NCBI RefSeq assembly: GCF_014201805.1
Contig: NZ_JACHFK010000014.1
Coordinates: 25,001-89,000 of the forward strand
From: Deinococcus metalli
GTDB lineage: Bacteria > Deinococcota > Deinococci > Deinococcales > Deinococcaceae
Direction: 5' to 3'
DNA: 64,000 nt
In this document: positions 54,944 to 62,431 of the stretch, piece after piece
Position numbering within the stretch: the stretch's first letter is position 1
Layout: every line of letters starts with the position of its first letter
The notes under the pieces: model-generated
Databases searched by the model: none
Seen by the model: the letters and a program-made list of their open reading frames with translations, nothing else
What the model was told of the DNA's origin: nothing
Made by a program: the position numbers and the translations under genes

Positions 54944-54961
54944 GGTAAAGGGCCGGCAAAG
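54944..54961 (-). promoter_or_regulatory. Regulon repeat before the response regulator (autoregulation)
   Basis: In gene orientation CTTTGCC-GGCC-CTTTACC, 11-bp spacing, 59 bp before the ATT start. Confidence 0.65.
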
Positions 54962-54994
54962 GAGGAGCGGCACAGATCATCTGTGCCGCTCCTC
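54962..54994 (-). terminator. Terminator between the acidic protein and the two-component genes
   Basis: AGGAGCGGCACAGAT and ATCTGTGCCGCTCCT pair perfectly (plus one more G-C) around a single C, 12 bp after the stop of the gene at 55007 and touching the regulon repeat. On the minus strand it is followed by CTTTGCC. Confidence 0.75.
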
Positions 54995-55006
54995 TCCGAG
55001 AGGGGG

Positions 55007-55378
55007 TTACTTGCTGGTCGCGCCGGCCACGTCGGGCGTCTCGGGGCCGCTCTGGTCGCCCTGCTGCACGTTGTCCGTGTCGGCACCTGCCGGTTCGGCG
55101 GCGTCGGCCGTCTCGCCGGTTTCAGCGCCGTCCGCCGTCTCCGTGTCCCCCGCCGCGTCCGGCGTGTCGCCGACTTCGGCGGTATCGGTCGCGCCGGCCA
55201 CGTCAGCGCTGTCGCCGGCTTCCGGCGTATCCAGGGCGCTGTCCTGGGTGCTGGCCTGCGCCGTCACGGTCGCAGGCGTGGCCGTCGCGGCCTTCTGCGC
55301 ACCGGCGATCTGGGTGACGCCGAGCACGGCAACGGCGGTGGTGAGGGAGGCGGCGATCAACTTGAGTTTGATGTTCAT
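55007..55378 (-). CDS. Secreted, highly acidic Ala/Asp/Thr-rich protein
   Basis: 123 aa from ATG 55378 (AGGA eight bases before; an ATG three codons earlier is possible). Signal peptide NIKLKLIAASLTTAVAVLGV, cleaved after QIAGA. The mature part has no Arg, and its only Lys residues are one just after the cleavage site and one at the extreme C-terminus; about a third Ala and a third Asp/Glu/Thr, with loose repeats of A(D/E)xxxT(A/P)(D/E) (DSADVAGATDTAEVGDTPDA, AGDTETADGAETGETADAAE). It should be disordered and strongly negative. It could bind cationic peptides or metal outside the cell. It carries a triple regulon repeat upstream. Confidence 0.8.
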   Translation of the reverse strand: MNIKLKLIAASLTTAVAVLGVTQIAGAQKAATATPATVTAQASTQDSALDTPEAGDSADVAGATDTAEVGDTPDAAGDTETADGAETGETADAAEPAGADTDNVQQGDQSGPETPDVAGATSK

Positions 55379-55456
55379 GGGTTCCATCCTTCGGCCGCCT
55401 GGGACTCAGGGATCGGAGCGGCGGCTGACTCCGACGCGTTCACCATAGAAACGCGC

Positions 55457-55484
55457 GGTAAAGGCCTGGACAGCAAAAGTAAAG
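55457..55484 (-). promoter_or_regulatory. Triple regulon repeat before the acidic protein
   Basis: On the plus strand GGTAAAG (55457), GGACAGC (55468) and AGTAAAG (55478): three half-sites in 10-11-bp phase, the middle one degenerate. Confidence 0.6.
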
Positions 55485-55683
55485 AGCGCGTGTGGGGTGA
55501 CGCGCGCCGGCTGCCCGGACACTCGAGGACATGCCCGACAGGTGGGCAGACGGACGCGGACTGCACCCACGCTGCCTCTCATCACGGTGCCGCGTGGCTG
55601 AGCACGACCACGCGTACGGCTCCCATGCCAGCACCCGGCCGCGGCCTGCTCATCACGGTCGTGTCGGCCATCGCGTCCGGCAG

Positions 55684-55899
55684 GTGTGGAGCGTGACCAG
55701 TGGCAGACACACCCTCACCGTTCACTCGGTCACCCTGGTGCCGCCAGCCGACCTGCCGGTAATAGTGCAGGCCGTGGCCGGGGCGTCGAGCATGCACCGG
55801 TGCGGATCGAGCCGCCCGGTGCCCACGAACGACAGGACGTTCACCTTCACCCTGAGCAGGCACGAACCGTCACCGGGTGGCCCGGAGCCGTTCCAGTAG
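55684..55899 (+). CDS. Possible small protein, 71 aa
   Basis: GTG-led frame reading VWSVTSGRHTLTVHSVTLVP, PADLPVIVQAVAGASSM, TFTFTLSRHEPSPGG. Alternating polar/hydrophobic strands look protein-like, but the ribosome site is weak and the family unknown. It may be a fragment. Confidence 0.25.
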   Translation: MWSVTSGRHTLTVHSVTLVPPADLPVIVQAVAGASSMHRCGSSRPVPTNDRTFTFTLSRHEPSPGGPEPFQ

Positions 55900-55972
55900 G
55901 GCAGGAGGAACGGTAAGGCCAGCACGCCATGGGGGCCAGACGACCTGCGCCTGCCCCCCATGGCTGCACCGG

Positions 55973-58618
55973 TCACGACGCGCGCAACACCTCCGTGACG
56001 CGGCGTCCGGACGCGCGCCGGGCCACGACCACGGCCACGCCGGTGGATACCACCGCGCTGATCAGCAGCAGACCCAGGTAGACCCAGGGCATCAGCAGGC
56101 CCTCGGGCGGCGGGTCGAACACGCCCTGCAGCAGTTTGATCAGCGTCTGCGCGACGCCCAGGCCGATCACGAGGCCGAAGGCCCCGCCCAGGCCGACGAT
56201 CACCAGCGCCTCGCCGTTCAGGAAGGCCCCCAGCTGCCGGGACGTGGCCCCCAGTGCGCCCAACACCGTGAAGGTACGGCGGCGCTCGGTGAGACCCAGG
56301 GCGAGCACCAGACCGGTCGCACCGGCCAGGAGCAGCACGGCGAAGCCCAGTTCGATGCGGGACAGGCCCGCGAGGTTCACGGCCGTGAGCCCCGACGACA
56401 CCCGCGTGCGGGCGCTGCCGAGATCTGTGATCTGCACGCCCGGTAGACTCGCGGTGAGGCGGCGGGCCCCGTCCACAACCTGCTGGGGGTTGCCACTCAC
56501 CTTCAGCAGCGCGACCTCCGCCACCGGGTTGCCCGTCTGCTGCGCGAGGTAGGCGGCGTTGGTGACCAGGAAGGAGTCCTTGGGCGCGGTGGGGAACTCG
56601 CGCACCACGCCCACGAAGGTGAAGGGCACCACGGCGTACTGGTGCGTGCGGGCGTTCAGGAGCCGCAGGCGCACCGCGTCGCCGAGCGAGAGGTTGTAGT
56701 CGTTGACGGTCTCCTGCGACACGAACAGGGCGTCAGGACGGGCCGCGAGTTTCACGAGTGCCGCCTGGGCACCGAGATCCTTGAAGTAGGTGTTCGAGAG
56801 GTGGCTGACCTCCGTGAAGTGCGCCGCGTCGATGCCGTAGATGTCCTGCAGGTCGGCCCCGACATAGGCGTAGCGGTGGATCAGGGGCTGCGCGGCGCTG
56901 ACGCCCGGCAGAACCTTCAGGGCCGAGAGCTGCGGCCCGGCAGGCCCGGCAGCCGTGCCGGTCACCGTGACGTCCGACCCGTTGGTAAGAATGGCGTCCA
57001 CCCGCGCCTGATCGTTGTAGGTGGCATTGAAGATGGAGGTGGACAGGGCGAATGCCACTGCCAGCGCCACCAGCGCCGTGCCGCGTGAGAGCACGCCGCC
57101 CTGGCGTTCGAGTGCGGCGGCGACGATGCTGGACAGCCGGCCGCTGACGGGGCGCAGGAGCTGCCCAAGCACGTTCCGGCGCAGCAGCAGGCCCAGCAGC
57201 CGCACGGCGAGCAGGGTGCCGCCCAGCCACAGGGCCAGCGGGGCCAGAAACGCCTCGCTCTGAATGCTGGCCTGCGTGACGCCCTCCGGCGCGAGGACGA
57301 GCTGGTACCCGCCCGCCGCGCTGCGCCAGAACACCACGCCGGCCAGGATCAGCAGCATGGCGTCCACATAAAGCCGCTGCCACAGGGGCACGCGGCTGCG
57401 CCGCACGGCCAGACGCTGCGCGGCCACGGTGGAGGAGCGCACGGCCCCCAGGGTCGGCAGCAGCACGGCCCCGAGCGCGAGCAGCAGACCGACCAGGCCG
57501 GGCCACAGCAGCGACGCCCCCGTGAGTGGCGTGCCCGCCAGCGCTGGAGCGAGCAGCGCAGCCACGCCCAGTCCGGCCAGCAGGCCGAGCGCCGCGACGA
57601 CCAGCGCCTCGCCCGCGCCGAGCCGCAGGATGAGCCCCTCCGCCGCGCCGCGCACACGCAGGAGGGCCGCCTCCCCCGCCCGCTGGGTGCCGCTGGCTCC
57701 GGCGACGGTGACCGTGAGGGCTGCAGCCAGCAGCGCGCCCGGCAGGCCGAGGAACAGGAACAGCGCCTGCGCGTAGAGGGCCCCCTCACGGGCGCCGTCC
57801 AGCGTGGCCCCCAGGGTATTCCCGACCACGGCTGAGCCGGCCAGGCGGGCCTCGACGTTGTTGGCCAGGCGGCTGACCAGCGCGAAGGCCTGTCCGGGAT
57901 CCGCCGGCAGGGTCGTGGCCAGGCGCACGTGCAGCTGAGTCCGCACAGTGTCGGGGCGCGCCGCGCGTTGCGGCGCGAACAGGTGATCGAACTGCGCGCG
58001 CGGCACCAGCAGCACATTGTCTGGCGGGGCCTGCGGGGCGAGTCCTTTCGGTGCTCCGACCGCCTGAAACAGGGAGTCGGCGGCCGGCAGGTCGACCACG
58101 CCCGCAACGGTCACGGCCACCGGCGGCGCGCCGTAGCGCGTGACCGTGACGCGGTCTCCCACCCCGGCGTGCAGGTTGGCGGCGGTCTGCTGGGAGACCA
58201 GGACGCCCTGGGTCGCTCCGACCAGGGCGCGCAGTTCAGCCGGGAACGCGGCCACGTAGCCGGGCGGCAGGCCCAGCACCTTGCCGGCCCCGGTCGTCTG
58301 GGTGGTCACCTGCCCGGCGGGCCCGGTGACGGCGCTCAGGGCGGCCACATCGGCATACCCGACGGGCAGGAGGGTCTTCACCGGCGTCGCGGCGCGGATC
58401 GCCCTCGCTGCGGCTGGCACGCTGCCCTGCGGGCCGAGCAGCACCTGCCAGTCCACCGGGACGGACGCGGCCGCCCGTGCGGTCATGTTCGCCCGGCCAG
58501 TGGCGATGAAGGCCAGCAGCAGCGCCAGGAAGGCAGTCGTCAGGGCCACGCCCGCAGCCGTGCCCCACACGCGCAGCGGTCGCCGGGTGAGCAGACCACG
58601 CAGCCACGTGACGGTCAT
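55973..58618 (-). CDS. Large ABC-exporter permease with two FtsX domains
   Basis: 881 aa; ATG overlaps the ATPase stop (ATGA). N-terminal helix VWGTAAGVALTTAFLALLLA, a long outer domain (residues 40-260), then membrane blocks around 270-520 and again 740-880 with the FtsX pattern (LSRIELGFAVLLLAGATGLV, RTFTVLGALGATSRQLGAFL, GLGVAQTLIKLLQG). The second outer domain spans about 545-735. This is the YbbP/MacB-like layout with both halves fused, so one chain can make the whole channel. Such exporters extract substrates or peptides from the membrane rather than pump across it. Operon with two ATPases and a secreted protein. Confidence 0.85.
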   Translation of the reverse strand: MTVTWLRGLLTRRPLRVWGTAAGVALTTAFLALLLAFIATGRANMTARAAASVPVDWQVLLGPQGSVPAAARAIRAATPVKTLLPVGYADVAALSAVTGPAGQVTTQTTGAGKVLGLPPGYVAAFPAELRALVGATQGVLVSQQTAANLHAGVGDRVTVTRYGAPPVAVTVAGVVDLPAADSLFQAVGAPKGLAPQAPPDNVLLVPRAQFDHLFAPQRAARPDTVRTQLHVRLATTLPADPGQAFALVSRLANNVEARLAGSAVVGNTLGATLDGAREGALYAQALFLFLGLPGALLAAALTVTVAGASGTQRAGEAALLRVRGAAEGLILRLGAGEALVVAALGLLAGLGVAALLAPALAGTPLTGASLLWPGLVGLLLALGAVLLPTLGAVRSSTVAAQRLAVRRSRVPLWQRLYVDAMLLILAGVVFWRSAAGGYQLVLAPEGVTQASIQSEAFLAPLALWLGGTLLAVRLLGLLLRRNVLGQLLRPVSGRLSSIVAAALERQGGVLSRGTALVALAVAFALSTSIFNATYNDQARVDAILTNGSDVTVTGTAAGPAGPQLSALKVLPGVSAAQPLIHRYAYVGADLQDIYGIDAAHFTEVSHLSNTYFKDLGAQAALVKLAARPDALFVSQETVNDYNLSLGDAVRLRLLNARTHQYAVVPFTFVGVVREFPTAPKDSFLVTNAAYLAQQTGNPVAEVALLKVSGNPQQVVDGARRLTASLPGVQITDLGSARTRVSSGLTAVNLAGLSRIELGFAVLLLAGATGLVLALGLTERRRTFTVLGALGATSRQLGAFLNGEALVIVGLGGAFGLVIGLGVAQTLIKLLQGVFDPPPEGLLMPWVYLGLLLISAVVSTGVAVVVARRASGRRVTEVLRAS

Positions 58619-59337
58619 GCGCGGCTCCCGGGGCGGCGGGTGACCAGTGCCAGCTGGCCATCGCGCAGATGCCAGGTGTACGTCAGACGGGCCGCGACCG
58701 CCGGATCATGCGTGGCCAGCACCAGCGCCGCGCCGGGCTTCAGGCCAGACAGCAGCACGTCCATCACGTGCTGCGCGGTCACGGAGTCCAGCTGTCCGGT
58801 CGGCTCATCGGCCAGGATCAGGCGCGGACGCGTGACGAGGGCGCGGGCCACCGCCACCCGTTGCGCCTGCCCACCGGACAATTCCTCGGGGAGCTGTGCG
58901 GCCAGCGCCCCAAGATCCACGCGCTCCAGCCAGTCCTGAGCTTCATGCAGGGCGCTCTGGGTGTCCTGACCGTTCAGGATCAGCGGCAGGGCCACGTTCT
59001 CCAGCGCGCTCAGGGACGGCAGCAGGCTTTGCGCCTGAAACACGAAGGACACCAGGCCGGGCCGCAGCGTGTCCGGTGCCCCCAGAGCCGGCCACGACAG
59101 CGTGCCCGAGGTGGGGGTATCGAGCGCGCCCAGCAGGTGCAGGAGGGTACTCTTGCCACTGCCTGAAGTGCCCAGCAGCGCGATGCGGTCGCCGGGTTGC
59201 ACCTCGACGGAGACGCTGTGGAGGGCGTGGACGGTCTGGAGATCCACCTGAAAGTCTCGCGTCAGATCCTGGCCGCAGACCAGGGCCGGGGCCAGGCGGG
59301 CGGTCTGCTCGGCGTGCCGCTCGATCACGTCACGCAT
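58615..59337 (-). CDS. ABC-exporter ATPase 2 (MacB/LolD type)
   Basis: 240 aa from ATG 59337 (ATG 59352 is the alternative). All motifs present: Walker A GTSGSGKSTLLHLL, Q-loop FVFQAQSLLPSLSALENV, signature EELSGGQAQRVAVARAL, Walker B LILADEPTGQLDS, switch His ATHDPAV. The 20-residue N-terminal extension is unusual. It overlaps ATPase 1 by eight bases. Two different ATPases with a single fused permease suggest a heterodimeric motor. Confidence 0.93.
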   Translation of the reverse strand: MRDVIERHAEQTARLAPALVCGQDLTRDFQVDLQTVHALHSVSVEVQPGDRIALLGTSGSGKSTLLHLLGALDTPTSGTLSWPALGAPDTLRPGLVSFVFQAQSLLPSLSALENVALPLILNGQDTQSALHEAQDWLERVDLGALAAQLPEELSGGQAQRVAVARALVTRPRLILADEPTGQLDSVTAQHVMDVLLSGLKPGAALVLATHDPAVAARLTYTWHLRDGQLALVTRRPGSRA

Positions 59338-59995
59338 CCGTCCACCGTCCATCTTTCAGGTGCAGCACCCGGTCGGCCCGCCCGGCCAGGCGGAGGCTGT
59401 GCGTGGCGATCAACGCGGCGCGGCCCTGGGTGTGCACGAACTCGCCGATCACGTCGGTCATCCAGCCTTCGGTTGCGGCGTCCACCTCAGCGGTCGGCTC
59501 ATCGGCCAACAGGATCTGGGGGCCGTGCGCCAGGGCGGCGACCAGCGCGGCCCGCGCCGTCTCCCCACCAGACAGCTGGGAAGGGTAGGCGTGCAGACGC
59601 TGTCCCAGCCCCACCTGACCGAGCAGGGCATGCGCCCGCGCGGTGTCAGGCCGCCCGAGCAGCGTGCCCGTCACCAGGGCGTTGTCCAGCACCGTCAGGT
59701 GGGGGATCAGGTTGCCGCTCTGCAGCATCACGCCCAGGTGCGCGGCGCGCAGCCGGGCCCGGTGCGCCTCCGGTTGCCGTGAGAGTCGTTCTCCACCGAC
59801 CTCGATCCGCCCCCCATCCGGGTCGTCCAGGCCGGCCAGGCAGGCCAGCAGGGTGCTCTTCCCACTGCCGGAAGAACCCAGCAGCACGGTCAGTTCGCCC
59901 GGTCGCAGCTCCAGGCTCACGCCGCGCAGGGCACGGGTTTCATCGTCCCCCACGTGGTAGAAGCGGTACAGATCGGTCGCGCTCAAGAGGGTCAT
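59330..59995 (-). CDS. ABC-exporter ATPase 1 (MacB/LolD type)
   Basis: 221 aa from ATG 59995, five bases after the stop of the secreted partner. Walker A GSSGSGKSTLLACLAGLD, Q-loop GVMLQSGNLIPHLTVLDN, signature LSGGETARAALVAAL, Walker B ILLADEPTAEVD, switch ATHSLRLAG. The signature is LSGGE and not LSGGQ, and the Walker B Glu is kept. It diverges clearly from ATPase 2, so the pair is not a recent duplicate. Confidence 0.93.
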   Translation of the reverse strand: MTLLSATDLYRFYHVGDDETRALRGVSLELRPGELTVLLGSSGSGKSTLLACLAGLDDPDGGRIEVGGERLSRQPEAHRARLRAAHLGVMLQSGNLIPHLTVLDNALVTGTLLGRPDTARAHALLGQVGLGQRLHAYPSQLSGGETARAALVAALAHGPQILLADEPTAEVDAATEGWMTDVIGEFVHTQGRAALIATHSLRLAGRADRVLHLKDGRWTDA

Positions 59996-60000
59996 CCCGC

Positions 60001-60567
60001 TCACCGCCAGCGCAGCGAGTCGGACATCTGCTTCCAGGCGTCCACATTGTCCGAGCCCAGCGGGGCGGAGAACCGCAGCAGCACCCGTTTCCCAGCGTGC
60101 GAGAGCACATACAGCTCGTTCTCCAGTGCCGGGGCGCGGCCGGTCACGGCGTTCACCGGCCCGGTGGACGTGAAGCTCGCCCGGATGGCCGGCCCGGACG
60201 GCAGCGTCACCGCCTTTACGGAGGTGACCTTGAGGTTTGCGACGGTCTTCGCCAGGGCCGTCACTTCTGTCGCCCTCACGCTGGCCAGCGTGGGTATCCC
60301 GGTGGTATCGGTCGTCCAGACCTCCACCGCACCGAGTTTGGACGTGAAGGTCACGTGCGTGCCGCTCACGGCGCGGGCCCAGCCCTCCGGCACCTCCAGC
60401 GAGTACCCGCCGGCCGCGCCCTCGTAGCGCACGAAGGCCTGATTGTCGGGAATGTCGCCGACTGGGTGGGTTTCCGGGGCGACCTGGGTGGACGTCTGCG
60501 CCTGGGCGGCGAGGGGAACCAGGGCCGCTGTCAGGAGCAGCGCGGTGGTGTGCAGGAACTTGCTCAT
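60001..60567 (-). CDS. Secreted partner of the exporter (PsbP/DUF1795-like fold, tentative)
   Basis: 188 aa; signal peptide SKFLHTTALLLTAALVPLAA then QAQTSTQVAPE. Mature part: GGYSLEVPEGWARAVSGTHV, TFTSKLGAVEVWT, KVTSVKAVTLPSGPAIRASF, ALENELYVLSHAGKRVLLRF, DAWKQMSDSLRW. The Y-S-(L)-x-V-P-x-G-W opening and final helix match the PsbP/DUF1795 fold. It heads the exporter operon, so it is probably the outer-face partner or substrate carrier. It has regulon repeats 20 and 44 bp upstream. Confidence 0.75.
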   Translation of the reverse strand: MSKFLHTTALLLTAALVPLAAQAQTSTQVAPETHPVGDIPDNQAFVRYEGAAGGYSLEVPEGWARAVSGTHVTFTSKLGAVEVWTTDTTGIPTLASVRATEVTALAKTVANLKVTSVKAVTLPSGPAIRASFTSTGPVNAVTGRAPALENELYVLSHAGKRVLLRFSAPLGSDNVDAWKQMSDSLRWR

Positions 60568-60586
60568 GGTGAACCTCCACCGTGAC

Positions 60587-60617
60587 CGTAAAGCCGGGAT
60601 GTTGAGGTGCGGTAAAG
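60587..60617 (-). promoter_or_regulatory. Regulon repeats before the exporter operon
   Basis: On the plus strand CGTAAAG (60587-60593) and GGTAAAG (60611-60617), 24 bp apart (about two turns), with GATGTTG between. Confidence 0.5.
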
Positions 60618-60652
60618 ACCACGCCAGAACGTGGAGCGTGCAAACAGCGCCA

Positions 60653-60682
60653 CGAGGGGCAGCAGGAATCGGCTGCCCCTCG
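60653..60682 (-). terminator. Terminator after the DedA gene
   Basis: CGAGGGGCAGC pairs with GCTGCCCCTCG (11 bp), 8-base loop, 19 bp after the DedA stop on the minus strand. Confidence 0.7.
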
Positions 60683-60700
60683 CCATGACGCTTTGCCCGC

Positions 60701-61294
60701 TTACTTGGCGGTCGCCCGGACCCGGCGCACTTCCAGGGCCACGGGAATGAAGCTCAGCAGCACCACCACGCCGACGAGCAGCAGGATGTACCGGTCGAGG
60801 TTGGGAATCAGGCCACCCAACGCGTACCCGAGCAGCGGCACACTCAATGCCCACAGCAGGCCCCCGATCACGTTGTAGGTCAGGAACTTCGGGTAGGACA
60901 TGCCACCTACCCCGGCCATGGTCGGGGCGATGGTGCGCACCACCGGCACGAAGCGCGCCAGAATCAGCGCCCGACTCCCATGCCGGTCGAAGAACGCCTG
61001 AGTGCGCTGCACGTACTCGGGCCGCAGCAGACGACTGTCCGGACGGTTGAAGACGCCTGGACCGAACCTCCGGCCGATGGCGTACCCGACACTGTCTCCC
61101 AGGATGGCGCCAGCGGCCACAGCAAGCATCAGTCCCGGCAGGTTCAGCGTGCCCTGTTTGGCGAGCAGGCCCGCCGTGATCAGCAGGCTGTCGCCGGGCA
61201 GGAAAAAGCCGGCCAGCAGGCCGGACTCGGCGAAGACCATGCCGAAGATGCCGGCGTAGGAAACACTCTGGATCAGGTGCGGGAGATCGAACAT
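60701..61294 (-). CDS. DedA-family membrane protein
   Basis: 197 aa. Typical Ded[21 protein letters not shown] with the E..(P)GD re-entrant motif, [20 protein letters not shown], a polar helix [40 protein letters not shown] with the conserved R-T-P-type loop, [20 protein letters not shown], and a short basic tail. It is a canonical family member, unlike the shorter version at 49391. Proposed role: lipid-carrier or phospholipid flippase. A perfect regulon repeat lies 22 bp upstream. Confidence 0.93.
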   Translation of the reverse strand: MFDLPHLIQSVSYAGIFGMVFAESGLLAGFFLPGDSLLITAGLLAKQGTLNLPGLMLAVAAGAILGDSVGYAIGRRFGPGVFNRPDSRLLRPEYVQRTQAFFDRHGSRALILARFVPVVRTIAPTMAGVGGMSYPKFLTYNVIGGLLWALSVPLLGYALGGLIPNLDRYILLLVGVVVLLSFIPVALEVRRVRATAK

Positions 61295-61315
61295 GGCTGG
61301 AGCTTAAGCAGCGCA

Positions 61316-61334
61316 GGTAAAGGGTCGGTATACC
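61316..61334 (-). promoter_or_regulatory. Regulon repeat before DedA
   Basis: In gene orientation GGTATACC-GACC-CTTTACC, 22 bp before the ATG; same sequence as at 48155 outside the four spacer bases. Confidence 0.7.
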
Positions 61335-61382
61335 CGCGAAGTGGGGGATCCGGGTTCCTCGTGAGGGTGACCGGAATCCCCA

Positions 61383-61400
61383 CCTGAGCCCATGCTCAGG
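61383..61400 (-). terminator. Hairpin at the stop of the DUF347-type gene
   Basis: CCTGAGC-CCAT-GCTCAGG covers the stop codon of the gene at 61396; no T-tract. Confidence 0.45.
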
Positions 61401-62202
61401 CCGCTTCGATGTCTGTCGGCGCGAGCGCCACCTGATCGCGGCGCGTCACGGCGAGGTAGCTCACGACGCCCAGGATGGCCAGCAGGAAGATCCCGCTGGT
61501 GGCCGTGGTGCCCAGGCCCAGCCCGCCATCGGCCTTCGCCTGCGACAGCGAGTCGCCGATGGACGCGCCCAGCGGCCGGGTCAGGATGTACACGATCCAG
61601 AACGTCAGGATGCCGTCGAGTTTCAGGTAAACGTGGGCCAGGGCCGCGAGGACGATCAGGCCGGCGAACAGCCCCACCGATACGAAGTACCCGAGTTGCA
61701 ACTGCTCGGCCACCAGGTCGCCGGTCGCGGTGCCCAGGGCGAAGGTGAACAGCACCGCCAGCCAGTAGAAGGCTTCGCGCCGCGCCGTGAAGATCGAGTG
61801 GATCGACAGGGTGCCCTCGCGCCGCCACCACGCGAAGAAGGTGAGCGCCAGGGCCACGGCGAAGATGGCGCTGCTCGTCCACAGGCTGACGCCCAGGTTG
61901 TCGGTCAGGTTGTCGGTGATCAGGGTGCCGACCACGCTGATCAGCACGATGGCCGTCCAGTAGATGCCGGGAACGTAGCGGGTGGAGCGGAACTGTGCGA
62001 TGAGGACGGCGATCAGGAGGGCGCCCATGACCAGGGTGGTGCCGCTCAGACCGAGCTTGAGGGTGGTGTTGAGGTCGTCGGCAGCGGTTTCACCGACGGT
62101 GGTGGCGAGCACCTTGATGCTCCAGAAGAAGGCCGTGACCTCCGGCACCTTGCTGATCAGGGTGCGCAGCGACGGGGCCTGGGCGCTGAGGGCGGAGGTC
62201 AC
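61396..62202 (-). CDS. DUF347/COG4705-type multi-pass membrane protein
   Basis: 268 aa from GTG 62202 (AGGAC eight bases upstream); the longer frame to 62283 adds untypical residues. The repeated signature is clear: ISKVPEVTAFFWSIKVLATT, VGETAADDLNTTLKLGLSGT and ARREAFYWLAVLFTFALGTA, TGDLVAEQLQLGYFVSVGLF; each repeat is K..E..(F/Y)W..K.L.T..G(E/D)..(A/D)D. Eight membrane segments. Function unknown; the family occurs beside stress and metal genes. It has its own hairpin at the stop and no regulon repeat. Confidence 0.8.
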   Translation of the reverse strand: MTSALSAQAPSLRTLISKVPEVTAFFWSIKVLATTVGETAADDLNTTLKLGLSGTTLVMGALLIAVLIAQFRSTRYVPGIYWTAIVLISVVGTLITDNLTDNLGVSLWTSSAIFAVALALTFFAWWRREGTLSIHSIFTARREAFYWLAVLFTFALGTATGDLVAEQLQLGYFVSVGLFAGLIVLAALAHVYLKLDGILTFWIVYILTRPLGASIGDSLSQAKADGGLGLGTTATSGIFLLAILGVVSYLAVTRRDQVALAPTDIEAA

Positions 62203-62431
62203 CGGGCACGTCCTGTGGGAGGGGGCGGCTGAACCTGGGGGGAGCAGATGGGCAGGGTCTCGTTCATGGGGCCTCCGGCGCACTCAGCGCTGGCGCACCA
62301 TCACCTCTCCGGGTTAAGCCCAGGTATAGGCATCAGCACGCGTCTGTCACGGCCGCGCGGCTGACTTCAGCCTGACAGCGCGGGCGTCATGTGGCGGGCA
62401 AGACCCGCCCCACGCGACCCTGGAGGACGCC

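Larger units (their letters stand above)
55388..55972. other. Region between the acidic protein and the exporter operon
   Basis: 585 bp. It holds the triple repeat (55457-55484) and a weak plus-strand ORF (55684-55899). Otherwise no gene supported. Confidence 0.45.
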
